NCBI GenBank assembly: GCA_964595205.1
Contig: CAZQOQ010000015.1
Span: 62,001 to 126,000, forward strand
Length of the DNA stretch: 64,000 bases
Reading direction: 5' to 3'
Origin: JADKIH01 sp964595205
Lineage (GTDB): Bacteria; Bacteroidota; Bacteroidia; AKYH767-A; 2013-40CM-41-45
The notes beneath the pieces were generated by a model, which did no database searches, was not told the origin of the DNA, and saw only the letters and a list, made by a program, of their open reading frames with translations. Position 1 is the stretch's first letter. Every line of letters begins with the position of its first letter. This document shows, piece after piece, positions 34,471 through 43,280 of the stretch. The translations under genes and the position numbers were made by a program.

Positions 34471-35262
34471 TTAATTTATGGATGTTATTGAACGAACATA
34501 AATGTCGCCCAGCCCGGAGAGAATAAATTCCCTGCTTTTGATTGTCGACATGAACTGACCGGGTTCCTGCCAATTAGCGAGCGTGAATTCCATTCCTGCG
34601 CCTGATGTATAATTACATTCGATATATGGATTAATCTGCTGAATAATCTTTATACATTCAATTGCTTTTTGTGTCTGTTCGGGAACCGTATATTCAAAAC
34701 AGATCATTCCTATGGGATTGCTGAGTCCTTTTAAAACTTCAAGTTCATATCCTTCCACATCAATCTTGATAAATGCAGGTCTGCCATACGTTTCGATTAA
34801 CCTGTCGAGCGTGGTCATCTCTATTTTTCTTACCGTATTCCAGTTATGGTCTTTGAATCTTTCCTTTTTTACAGAGTCGATCCAATCCTTTGAGAAAGAA
34901 GAAATCGTATTTGAATCGGAGATGTAAAAATCTCTTACGTCTTCCGCGGATCCGAGCCCTTTAGGGACAATGATAATTTTGTCTTTGAATTTCATGCGGA
35001 GAAATTTCTGACAGGATTCCTGCGGCTCGATTGCAATGACCCTGGCATTCATTTCCAGCATGGGTTGTACTTTGTCTCCCATGTTTGCACCAACGTCGAA
35101 GCACAGATCGCCGTTTTTTATAAATGAAGAATATAATAACTTACTTTTCTCGGTGTTTTGTATTTCTTCGATTTCACCAGCGGAATTGAATAATTTTTTT
35201 TTAATCATTCTCAGCCTGAAAACCCATTCTTCTCCCAGTAAAGATTTAATATAGTTCCTCAT
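34471..35262 (-). CDS. FkbM family methyltransferase
   Basis: A 263-residue SAM-dependent methyltransferase of the FkbM type. Motif I-like LCFDVGANMGDKV lies near residues 52-64, ARVIAIEPQE follows, and KIDVEGYELEVLKGL near 167-181 is the hallmark FkbM post-I motif. FkbM enzymes methylate hydroxyl groups on sugars, polyketides or glycopeptides. No glycan cluster is adjacent. It starts at ATG 35262 and sits 12 bp upstream of the PAP2 gene on the same strand. Confidence 0.85.
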   Translation of the reverse strand: MRNYIKSLLGEEWVFRLRMIKKKLFNSAGEIEEIQNTEKSKLLYSSFIKNGDLCFDVGANMGDKVQPMLEMNARVIAIEPQESCQKFLRMKFKDKIIIVPKGLGSAEDVRDFYISDSNTISSFSKDWIDSVKKERFKDHNWNTVRKIEMTTLDRLIETYGRPAFIKIDVEGYELEVLKGLSNPIGMICFEYTVPEQTQKAIECIKIIQQINPYIECNYTSGAGMEFTLANWQEPGQFMSTIKSREFILSGLGDIYVRSITSIN

Positions 35263-35277
35263 ACAGCGGAAATAAAC

Positions 35278-36168
35278 TCAATTCTTTATGAATCTGCCAC
35301 TCCTGAAATATTTCCCGGCCGTAAGTTTATAAATGTATGTGCCATCCGGGTAAGTACTGAAATCAATAGACTCCTGCGATTTATTCAGACTTGAACGATG
35401 AACGATCTGACCGGAAATATTCAATATCTCGAGTATGGTATTTCCAAATAAATTGTTTTCGATTTTCAACTGGCTGTTTAACGTGTTATATTGTAATTTA
35501 ATTTCATAATCAGCCGATGTATTTCCATCTATTGAATTTATTACTACTTCTCCGGCGAGTATTGGCTGATCAGGAAGTGAATTGTATGCATAATCCAGCA
35601 CCGTAACGGAAATAAAAGAATTGTTCAGCGAATCAATTCCGAGCTGATACCTGATATGCAAGTAACCATAATGGATATCCGCTCCCAGTTTGAACTTTAG
35701 TCCTATAAAACTTGTGGTATCGCTTAACCAATGACCATTGATCGTGCTATCCCAAAAGCATGAAGGATACGAAAATGTTTTTTCGAAAAGGAAATTCTGC
35801 TGGGAAAGCGACCAGGAATGTGAATTGGCATCTATAATCGAATCGGCGCCAATGCTTGCCGTAAAACCCGCGTCCATTGCAATGTGATTCGATGCAGAAG
35901 GCATCGTGCCAACCCATGATGAAAGTTCGGTCTGCATGTTGGGTGTTATCGTACAACCGGCGGGTAAAACATTTGTCGCGTTAACGGCTATGCTGAAGTC
36001 TTTGATACCATCATGATCAATGTCAAAAGCATATGAATGTGTGCCGATGTGATCAGTTGATTTGATGATGGTTGTGTCCGGAACATCTGTGGAAATAATT
36101 TGTGCGGCAAGCCTGTTGGAATAAGAAGTAAAAATCAGGATTGCCAGGAATTGTATTTTTTTAATCAT
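35278..36168 (-). CDS. T9SS type A secreted protein
   Basis: A 296-residue exported protein: signal peptide (FLAILIFTSYSNRLAAQ), a beta-sandwich domain of about 190 residues with two Cys (PAGCTITPN and FSYPSCFWD) and a C-terminal type A sorting domain (NTSADYEIKLQYN, then YPDGTYIYKLTAG). Its YAFDIDHDGIKDFSIAV segment resembles a Ca-binding-type loop (D-x-D-x-D). Function unknown. Confidence 0.72.
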   Translation of the reverse strand: MIKKIQFLAILIFTSYSNRLAAQIISTDVPDTTIIKSTDHIGTHSYAFDIDHDGIKDFSIAVNATNVLPAGCTITPNMQTELSSWVGTMPSASNHIAMDAGFTASIGADSIIDANSHSWSLSQQNFLFEKTFSYPSCFWDSTINGHWLSDTTSFIGLKFKLGADIHYGYLHIRYQLGIDSLNNSFISVTVLDYAYNSLPDQPILAGEVVINSIDGNTSADYEIKLQYNTLNSQLKIENNLFGNTILEILNISGQIVHRSSLNKSQESIDFSTYPDGTYIYKLTAGKYFRSGRFIKN

Positions 36169-36324
36169 GATACTGATGAATTATTGAGGAGAATGGAATT
36201 ATTTACTACTGAAATCAGACAATTTTCATGTCTTTATGACTTTAGAAATATAGGAATTTTTCTTTATTCGGAATCCTGATCAGGAATTAACTTATTAAAA
36301 CTACCTGCCAAAATTTGCCGGATT

Positions 36325-37434
36325 TCATTTACAGAGTCTGAAGGTTTTTGTATAAGACTGTGCCGTTAAAGTCAGCAGATAAACTCCCGGTGAAAAGATA
36401 GCGAGGTCGATCGGATTATCCTTTGAAAAAAATCCGGTATTTAGTAGTGCACCGCAGGTAGTATAAAGTTTATAGTCGAATGAACTGTTTCTGTCCGAAT
36501 TCAGAAAAATTTTTTCCGTAAGAGGGTTAGGGAAAAGCCGGACATCCGAAAAATAGTCTTCAGTAATATTGATTCCTGTAAGGTAAGGCTGACCAACATA
36601 TACAGCAATGTAATTTGATGCGCCGGTTTTAATCACGCCCGGATCGCCGCCGGCCAGGTTGGTGTTCACATAACCCTGCCACGATGTGCCATCGCTGCTT
36701 GTATTATACCAGATGTACTGGCCGCTGCCATAGAATCGAAGTTGTGAGCTGTCCGGTATCATAAAATTTCCGGTCCAGTTATGCATTGGATCGGAGGCAT
36801 AGTTTCCCTGCAACTGGAAATTTATTCCGTCCGGGCTTGTGCAATGATAAGCGCCATCCTGCGGCGCACCGGAGGGTGATGCATAATGCCATTGCCCGTT
36901 AAAATAAATTACAGCAGGATCGATCACCCGATTGGAAGGATGATCGTATCGTGCTCCCTGTTCGAAGGTATAATGGATTCCATCGATACTTATTGCGGAA
37001 TACGTATTGATGGAACTGTCCAGTCCACCGGAAGGCATGCCATCGCTCGATGAATAATAAATTCTAATGCTGTCGTTTACTACTGTGAGTGTTGGATCAA
37101 ACGGTCGCTGGTAGTTAACAGGAAAGTTATTGATTACAATTGGAACAGGCTGTGTCCAGTTGCTGCCGTTATCAAAGGAAAATTTTACCGCTACACGGTC
37201 CCACGTTGGAGAATTCTGCGGCTGCCGAAACCACTGGAAGGCACAAATCAGAGTATCGCCTTTCCATCGTATCACACATGGTACGCCGGCAGAATCCTGG
37301 AAGATGCGTTCATTGTGAAAAATAATTCCGTCAGTCGACTCGGAAATTTTTAAAGGATTTTCCCACGGAAAATGTCCCTGTGAAAAGCAGGCATTGGTTA
37401 TCGAAAACAGAATAAAAACCAGAGAACATTTCAT
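36325..37434 (-). CDS. T9SS secreted beta-propeller-like protein
   Basis: A 369-residue exported protein. After the signal peptide come repeated blade-like segments with sialidase/BNR-type Asp boxes (SFDNGSNWTQPVP, SPDGINFQLQG, SSDGTSWQGYV) and GH43-like segments (RVIDPAVIYFNGQWHYASPS), suggesting a propeller that binds or cleaves glycans. The C-terminal about 75 residues are a type A sorting domain. Its ATG overlaps the stop of the membrane-protein gene upstream, which itself overlaps mscL. Confidence 0.68.
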   Translation of the reverse strand: MKCSLVFILFSITNACFSQGHFPWENPLKISESTDGIIFHNERIFQDSAGVPCVIRWKGDTLICAFQWFRQPQNSPTWDRVAVKFSFDNGSNWTQPVPIVINNFPVNYQRPFDPTLTVVNDSIRIYYSSSDGMPSGGLDSSINTYSAISIDGIHYTFEQGARYDHPSNRVIDPAVIYFNGQWHYASPSGAPQDGAYHCTSPDGINFQLQGNYASDPMHNWTGNFMIPDSSQLRFYGSGQYIWYNTSSDGTSWQGYVNTNLAGGDPGVIKTGASNYIAVYVGQPYLTGINITEDYFSDVRLFPNPLTEKIFLNSDRNSSFDYKLYTTCGALLNTGFFSKDNPIDLAIFSPGVYLLTLTAQSYTKTFRLCK

Positions 37435-38147
37435 CGGGCTGTTTTTGCTTTTAATAATTGCCGTATCGAAGCGAGATGGCAGAATAAAACCAATGGAACG
37501 ATGAATCCCGGGAGCCAGGTAAAGGGGTAATAAAGCACCGCAACATTTGGTTGATCGAAAGCAAATTTCTGGAAGGGGAATGGAGCAGAAAGGATAGCGT
37601 TAATAACGATATTTAATAATAACCCGAGGCAAATAAGGTTCCATGAAAGCAGGAAAATGCGGCCCGACATTTTTTTCCAGATGCCGAAATAAGCTACCAG
37701 GGGAGCGCTGATGCCAGAGAGAATGTCGTAATTTCTTCCGGCGAAGGTCATGAGTTCGGGAATTTTTTTGTTTAAAAACAGCCAGTACAGTACCCATTCC
37801 ACAGGGACGCGGATGATGTGCAGCATCGTAAGGTGAAACTGCGGAAGTGTATCGATAAATTTTCTTCCACTTGCAGTGGCGAAGAGTACTAAGACAGTGA
37901 TGAGAGGGGGGCCGATAAGAAGGAGGAATCTCGGTGGAAGAGACATGGTATCCTCGCTGTAAAAATTGGTATAGGAGACAGTCATCTGCACGAGTAACCA
38001 GATGGTAATACAGACGACGATATTTGTTATTTTGGCTTTTGCACTTTCATGGTTGGAATAAAACAGGATAAGGCAGAACTGGAAAAGCGCTGCCAGTGTA
38101 GTTAATCCAAAAACGTTTGTAATATAAGCCGGTAAATTCTCTATCAT
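37431..38147 (-). CDS. Integral membrane protein, unknown family
   Basis: A 238-residue protein with about six or seven hydrophobic helices, aromatic-rich, and a short basic C-terminal tail (RQLLKAKTAR). I recognise no motif. Its ATG overlaps the mscL stop as ATGA and its own stop overlaps the start of the propeller gene, so all three are probably translated together. A link to osmotic or membrane-tension response through MscL is possible but only by context. Confidence 0.65.
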   Translation of the reverse strand: MIENLPAYITNVFGLTTLAALFQFCLILFYSNHESAKAKITNIVVCITIWLLVQMTVSYTNFYSEDTMSLPPRFLLLIGPPLITVLVLFATASGRKFIDTLPQFHLTMLHIIRVPVEWVLYWLFLNKKIPELMTFAGRNYDILSGISAPLVAYFGIWKKMSGRIFLLSWNLICLGLLLNIVINAILSAPFPFQKFAFDQPNVAVLYYPFTWLPGFIVPLVLFCHLASIRQLLKAKTAR

Positions 38148-38560
38148 TTTTTCAGGAGATCCCTGATTTCAGATAACAATGTTTCTTCCCTGGTAGGGGC
38201 AGGAGGCGGAGCGGGTGCTGCGGCTTCTTTTTTCTTCATGGCATTCATTGGTTTAATCACGAAAACGAAGATTGCGAGAGCGACGATCAGAAAGCTGATT
38301 GCGACCTGGATGAAGTTGCCATAGTTAATGGTGACGGCCGGAACCGCTGCACCGGCAGCATCCACGGCGGCTTGTTTGAGAGTAATCTTCAGGTCGGCAA
38401 AATTAACTCCGCCGATCAGGATACCGATAGGAGGCATGATGATATCTTCAACAAAAGAGGTGACTATTTTACCAAAAGCTGCACCTACAACAACACCGAC
38501 AGCAAGATCGACGACATTTCCTTTGGCAACAAAATCTTTGAATTCAGATGCGAATGACAT
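38144..38560 (-). CDS. mscL: Large-conductance mechanosensitive channel
   Basis: A 138-residue MscL, the stretch-gated channel that releases solutes on sudden osmotic downshift. The N-terminal amphipathic helix and TM1 are clear (FKDFVAKGNVVDLAVGVVVG), TM2 follows at about 75-100 (FIQVAISFLIVALAIFVFVI), and the charged C-terminal helix (EETLLSEIRDLLKK) forms the bundle. An Ala/Pro-rich insert precedes it. Length is normal. It is first in an ATGA-coupled three-gene unit behind a TACATTTG element. Confidence 0.95.
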   Translation of the reverse strand: MSFASEFKDFVAKGNVVDLAVGVVVGAAFGKIVTSFVEDIIMPPIGILIGGVNFADLKITLKQAAVDAAGAAVPAVTINYGNFIQVAISFLIVALAIFVFVIKPMNAMKKKEAAAPAPPPAPTREETLLSEIRDLLKK

Positions 38561-38600
38561 AGCTTTAATTTTTATGGAAAATATTTTCCGGTTAGCTCAG

Positions 38601-38608
38601 CAAATGTA
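38601..38608 (-). promoter_or_regulatory. Promoter -7 element of the mscL operon
   Basis: On the minus strand TACATTTG matches TAnnTTTG exactly, 40 bp upstream of the mscL ATG. Confidence 0.55.
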
Positions 38609-38625
38609 AAAATATATTTCAATCA

Positions 38626-40629
38626 TTAATTTCTGCAAAAGACTTTTGTATCAGAAAGAACGGTTGAATCGGAAGAAATTCTTAAAATATAAATTCCTGT
38701 TTTTAATTCTGCCGGTGAAGTAAAGTGATAAGAATTTTTTCCTGCTTCCGCGTGAATGGTTTCTGTGGCAACGACTTCAGCATTAAGGCTGAGTAACTGA
38801 ATCCGGACATCCATGGCTTCGGCAGATTCGAATTCGGCAGTAAAAGAATTTTCGAAAGGGTTGGGATATACACGAATGGTGGAAACGTCTTTGGATTTTT
38901 CGTCCACCCTCACAGAAACAGGATTAAATATTTCAAACTTGCCGTCGTAATCCGTTTGTTTCAGGCGGTAGTAAGAGACACCGGTATATGGATTCGGATC
39001 GAGTAATGAATAATCCAGGATAATTGTACTGTTACCTGCGCCTTTCACTTTCCCGACTTCTGAATAATTCATACCGTCGTTTGAGCGTTCAATCGAAAAA
39101 TTATCGTTGTTTATTTCTGAAGCTGTTGACCATTCGACGAGCACCCCCTGTTCAACCACATGTGCCTTGAACGACTTCAATTTAATTGGCAGAGTGCTGG
39201 TAATCGAAATGACTTTGCTGGTAAAATTTACCCTGCTGCAGTTATCGGTTGCAGCTATTGTTATTATATCAGATGTGCCGGAGGTTCTTTTCGGAGCCTT
39301 ATATTTGGTGGTGGAACTCGTAGACGGGGCGAATACTGCGCCAAGCTGGCTTGTCCATTTATAGGTATAAACCCCTGATCCGCCGGTAGCACTGGCCGAT
39401 ACATCAACAAATTCATTTTCATAGGCACTGGTAGGAACTGTGGCTGTTATGCCGATTGATTTTGAAATACCGGCGGTAAGAAGAAAATTAAAATAGGCTC
39501 GCTGCGCTGCTACTTTCTGGGCAGTTGTGCCGCTGCCATCCAGGTCGTGGCCGGCTTCATACATTACATATCCGTTGGCCGGATTGTCAAATGCCGGGCC
39601 ATAAACCAATAATGCACCCTTGCGGGAACCGGAACCGTCGCTTGAATTTACGCAAACTTTTGTATTCGAATTCCATTGTCCGGTCGTCAAAGGGATATAC
39701 CACTTTTCAGAACCGCTGGCAGAGGCCTGGTGCATGTCGCCCATGAACTGCATGATGGGATCTGTAGGAAAATTATACGTGAACGGTGAAGTGGCATTTC
39801 CCCCGTGCGATTCAGTTACGGTTGTACCGCATTTATTATTGCCATAACATTGAAGGCTGTTAGAGGTTAAAAAGTTCAGTTTCCTGAACGGAGAAACTGT
39901 TTCGTTGCAGCCCTCCATCACACTTACCGAATGGCACTCAGCCCAGATCCACGATTTATAGGTTGTAACGAAATTATAGAGATAACTGTGGGTTGCCCAG
40001 GTCGGATCGCCATGAGGGTTAGTCCAGATATCTATACAACCTGTAAGAGTAGAAGGATCACTTGTGTTGTATGCAGTTGCAGGAATTGCAGCATTCGTAT
40101 AATATTGTTCGATGATCGATTCCTTCCCTGAAATACTGTCGATTGTTACCGTAGGAAAAACAGTGAGTGTGGCATATACCGGAACGCTGATTGCTCCAAC
40201 CGTGTAAGTACCCGAAACTCCCTGCCCGAGCCAATATGTGATTCTTGTGGCTATGGTTGAAGAAATGTTAGAGGCTTCTATAATGAAAGGGCCGCCGCTG
40301 TAATTCACTGCATTATAAGTGAAATCGATACCATCCCTTGTTTTGGTCTGGTTGATCACCCATTTGACGGGAATCTTATAATTCACGATCAGGTCGTAAA
40401 TCATACCATAAGGCTTTAAACCATTTGCATAAGTTTGAGGAGTCACGCCCATATTGATAATGAAAGAACCTGAAGCAATAGTTTCGTTTCCCGGTGCGGC
40501 AATTACTTCTTTCTTTGGTCCGAGATTGAAAAGGAAAAACATTGCTCCGGCTAAAATCATAAAGCAGCCGGAAATGATACTAACACGTCTTATTGTTATC
40601 TTAAGTCGGACGGTTTGTGTACGCTTCAT
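38626..40629 (-). CDS. T9SS type A secreted protein with possible amidotransferase-like fold
   Basis: From ATG 40629 a 667-residue exported protein; GTG 40644 would add five residues. A long basic N-terminus precedes the hydrophobic segment (SGCFMILAGAMFFLFNLG). The next about 360 residues include WAECHSVSVMEG and YEAGHDL, which could be a Cys nucleophile and its His in a class I glutamine amidotransferase/ThuA-like fold (inference, low certainty). An Ig-like domain (SASATGGSGVYTYKW) and a beta-sandwich (WSTASEINNDNFSIERSND) follow, then a sorting domain ending LKTGIYILRISS. Function unknown. Confidence 0.65.
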   Translation of the reverse strand: MKRTQTVRLKITIRRVSIISGCFMILAGAMFFLFNLGPKKEVIAAPGNETIASGSFIINMGVTPQTYANGLKPYGMIYDLIVNYKIPVKWVINQTKTRDGIDFTYNAVNYSGGPFIIEASNISSTIATRITYWLGQGVSGTYTVGAISVPVYATLTVFPTVTIDSISGKESIIEQYYTNAAIPATAYNTSDPSTLTGCIDIWTNPHGDPTWATHSYLYNFVTTYKSWIWAECHSVSVMEGCNETVSPFRKLNFLTSNSLQCYGNNKCGTTVTESHGGNATSPFTYNFPTDPIMQFMGDMHQASASGSEKWYIPLTTGQWNSNTKVCVNSSDGSGSRKGALLVYGPAFDNPANGYVMYEAGHDLDGSGTTAQKVAAQRAYFNFLLTAGISKSIGITATVPTSAYENEFVDVSASATGGSGVYTYKWTSQLGAVFAPSTSSTTKYKAPKRTSGTSDIITIAATDNCSRVNFTSKVISITSTLPIKLKSFKAHVVEQGVLVEWSTASEINNDNFSIERSNDGMNYSEVGKVKGAGNSTIILDYSLLDPNPYTGVSYYRLKQTDYDGKFEIFNPVSVRVDEKSKDVSTIRVYPNPFENSFTAEFESAEAMDVRIQLLSLNAEVVATETIHAEAGKNSYHFTSPAELKTGIYILRISSDSTVLSDTKVFCRN

Positions 40630-40921
40630 TGTCAATTTGCTCACAATTTATATAAACATAAAACACAAAACATCAACGCAACAGGAATCTGCATATATCG
40701 AAACAGCCCTGAAAGCATTGATTTTACTGCAACGATAAGCATTTGTTTGAATGAAAATAACCATCTTTTAAAAACTTTTCATCGGGGGGTGTTAAAAACC
40801 TGAAGTGATTTCTTAAATACCCTTCAGGAAGAGAGGCTGCAAGTCTTTCACAAACCTGGTCCATGACGTATACATTAAATTTTCAGGAATTTGAAAATTG
40901 ACAAGACCTGACCCCGTAAAA

Positions 40922-41491
40922 TTACAGGTTGCGTTCAATTCTCTTATCCGGAATCAGCCACATTACTGCCACAAGAAAATACAGAGATAAGGAAAGCCAT
41001 GTATTGTAGAAAGAGATAATTATACCGATGAAATATATTACCACCGATATTTTCCCTTTAAAATCGTTTCCAATAGCTTTAGCAATAGTGGAATCTTTTC
41101 CATGATGGGAAATCAGGGTTCTGACCAGTATGAAATAGGCAATTCCCGAGCAAAGGAGAATAAATCCATAAAGCGCGATTGGCATACTGGACTCATGATG
41201 TTCTCCCATCCAACCGGTTACGAAAGGAGTGAGCGATAACCAGAACAGCAAATTCATATTTGCCCAGAGTATGGGACCATTTACTTTTTCTATGGCCTGC
41301 AGAAGATGATGATGGTTGTTCCAATAGATGCCGATGTATATAAAACTCAGGACGTAGCTGATAAATTTTGGTAAGAGTGGTTTGAGTCCCTCGAGATCGG
41401 ATTCATGGGGTATTTTTAATTCGAGCACCATGATCGTTATTATGATCGCTATAACGCCATCACTGAATGCTTCGAGTCTGCCTTTTTTCAT
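40922..41491 (-). CDS. TMEM175 family potassium channel-like protein
   Basis: A 189-residue protein with about six transmembrane helices and the TMEM175/DUF1211 signature RLEAFSDGVIAIIITIMVLE at the N-terminus. In this family the first helix lines a potassium-selective pore; prokaryotic members form tetramers. The mature length is near the family's usual size of about 200. Its ATG lies at 41491 and it stands alone between two unrelated units. Confidence 0.82.
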   Translation of the reverse strand: MKKGRLEAFSDGVIAIIITIMVLELKIPHESDLEGLKPLLPKFISYVLSFIYIGIYWNNHHHLLQAIEKVNGPILWANMNLLFWLSLTPFVTGWMGEHHESSMPIALYGFILLCSGIAYFILVRTLISHHGKDSTIAKAIGNDFKGKISVVIYFIGIIISFYNTWLSLSLYFLVAVMWLIPDKRIERNL

Positions 41492-41562
41492 ACGGATATA
41501 ACTGTTTTCAGGATTAATGAGTAATTACTATTTATCAATTTGGATGTATTCATGATCTTTAC

Positions 41563-42192
41563 TCAAATGTTTTGCTTTTTGGAAAATAGAAATGAAACCA
41601 GCCTCGGTTGTTGTCTTTCCGCATCGTCAAACCATTCCATAATCTCTTCTGAAAAAAATCCGTTTTGAATGGCGGAAGAATGGAAATCTGTGATATGATG
41701 AATATAGTAATCCAGTTGAACGAGTGAACCGTCTTTTTCGAATTTAGCCCTGCTGCCTGAGAGTTGTTTGAATGGATGTAATTCACAGATATAAAAAGAT
41801 CCTTTAGGATTCAGGCATGATGCGGCCTGAGAAAAAATAAAAAAAATATCTTTTATATGCTCGAGTACGAGGCTGCAGCAAATCAGGTCTGCCTTTTCAA
41901 ATCCCCAGGGTTGAGTAATATCTGCCTGTTTAAAAGTGACTTTATTATTCCTGTTTTTTTCAAGAGCAACCTTCAGCATCTCCTTTGAAAAATCGACTGC
42001 CGTCAAGTGATCGCACCGGTCGGCAAGCCATTCTGTATTTTTCCCCGTTCCGCAGCCGATCTCCAGAATGTGTTTTACCTTCACACCTGAAAGAACCTCA
42101 CGTATGGCTTTAGATTCCATGTCGCGGGTCGGATTAATAACCTGGTCATACGTCTGCGCCCACTCGTTATAAGCATCCTTTGTTTCTATCAT
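41563..42192 (-). CDS. Class I SAM-dependent methyltransferase
   Basis: A 209-residue methyltransferase from ATG 42192; a TTG reading adds nine residues but overlaps the VOC gene. Motif I LEIGCGTGKNTEW lies near residue 45, an acidic binding loop (TAVDFSKEML) near 70 and motif III near 92-115 (ADITQPWGFEKADLICCSLV). The substrate cannot be deduced; small-molecule methylation is likely. It lies two bp downstream of the VOC gene on the same strand and may share its unit. Confidence 0.85.
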   Translation of the reverse strand: MIETKDAYNEWAQTYDQVINPTRDMESKAIREVLSGVKVKHILEIGCGTGKNTEWLADRCDHLTAVDFSKEMLKVALEKNRNNKVTFKQADITQPWGFEKADLICCSLVLEHIKDIFFIFSQAASCLNPKGSFYICELHPFKQLSGSRAKFEKDGSLVQLDYYIHHITDFHSSAIQNGFFSEEIMEWFDDAERQQPRLVSFLFSKKQNI

Positions 42193-42194
42193 AC

Positions 42195-42587
42195 TTATTT
42201 TTTTTCTATTAGGTCCCAAAGATTACCATAAATATCTTTAAATACTGCAACCGTGCCCCAGGTTTCCTGAGCGGGCCCCCTGGTGAATTCAATGCCATTG
42301 TTTACCATCATTTCGTAGTCACGCCGGAAATTATCGGTATGCAGGAAAAGAAATACTCTTCCGCCTGACTGATTGCCGATCCTCGAAGCCTGTTCTTCAT
42401 TCGCTGCCTTTGCTAAAAGTAAATTGCATCCTTGCATGTCGCCCGGTGGTGAAATTACAACCCATCGTTTGGTCCGGCTCATTACCGTATCCTCGATCAG
42501 CCTGAAATTTAATTTTCCGGTATAGAAATCTATAGCCTCATCGTAATCCTTTACCACGATTGCAACCATTGCAAGGTGTTGATTCAT
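42195..42587 (-). CDS. VOC family (glyoxalase-like) protein
   Basis: A 130-residue vicinal-oxygen-chelate fold protein. The beta-alpha-beta-beta-beta pattern is clear: VAIVVKDYDEAIDFYTGKLN and RVFLFLHTDNFRRDYEMMVN. Metal ligands of this family are His/Glu; a His early (NQHLAMVAIV) and the Glu in EFTRGPAQE are present. Function may be glyoxalase, fosfomycin resistance-like or dioxygenase; sequence alone does not decide. It is encoded between an ABC ATPase and a methyltransferase. Confidence 0.85.
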   Translation of the reverse strand: MNQHLAMVAIVVKDYDEAIDFYTGKLNFRLIEDTVMSRTKRWVVISPPGDMQGCNLLLAKAANEEQASRIGNQSGGRVFLFLHTDNFRRDYEMMVNNGIEFTRGPAQETWGTVAVFKDIYGNLWDLIEKK

Positions 42588-42593
42588 TTTTTT

Positions 42594-43280
42594 TTAGATT
42601 GAATTTTTAATTATTGCTTCGGCCTCAATCCTGAGTTTTCTGAAAAGTTCTTCGTCGATTTTGTGGTAATCGTGTCTGTCGAAGGACTTCATGAACTGAC
42701 CATTCTCAAGGTAATAAATTTTATCGCACACCGATAGAAGTGGTTCGATTATATGTGATGACAGAAAAACGGTTTTTCCTTTTTCTTTCAGGGCGGTAAT
42801 GATCAGTTCAAGAAATTTGTTGGTTTCCAGATCGAGGCTGTTAAAGGGTTCATCGAAAAGGTAAATGGGTTTGTCCTGCTTAAGGATTGCAAGCAGGGCA
42901 AGTTTTTTCTTCATTCCGGTCGAATACGTTTCAATGAGTTCATCCAGTGGCAGACGTAAAAATTCCTGCAATGCATCCTGATTGTATTCACGATTTGTCT
43001 GCTTAAAAATTCCCAGGTATTCTCTCCCCGTAATTCCTGAATAGAAAAAATTGACCGTCTCCAGGAATGCTAATTCCCTGTAAGTTACGGGCTGTTCATT
43101 GAAAAGAATATTCCTTCCGGGAAATTTTATCACTCCGGCAAAAGCATTGAAGAAAGTAGTCTTGCCTGCGCCGTTCAAGCCGACAATACCATATATTTTT
43201 TTTTCGGCAAACCCGATCGAAATATCTTTCAATACCTGCTTCCCCGTAAAATTTACCGAGAGATTCCTGATGTTAATCAT
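42594..43280 (-). CDS. ABC transporter ATP-binding protein
   Basis: A 228-residue nucleotide-binding subunit; ATG 43280 is preferred over TTG 43283. Walker A GLNGAGKTT lies near residue 36, the signature is a variant (STGMKKKLALL), Walker B is PIYLFDEPFNSLD and the switch His is in LSSHIIEPLL. It powers the transport or membrane remodelling carried out with the adjacent membrane protein. It overlaps the permease gene by 8 bp. The substrate is unknown. Confidence 0.88.
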   Translation of the reverse strand: MINIRNLSVNFTGKQVLKDISIGFAEKKIYGIVGLNGAGKTTFFNAFAGVIKFPGRNILFNEQPVTYRELAFLETVNFFYSGITGREYLGIFKQTNREYNQDALQEFLRLPLDELIETYSTGMKKKLALLAILKQDKPIYLFDEPFNSLDLETNKFLELIITALKEKGKTVFLSSHIIEPLLSVCDKIYYLENGQFMKSFDRHDYHKIDEELFRKLRIEAEAIIKNSI

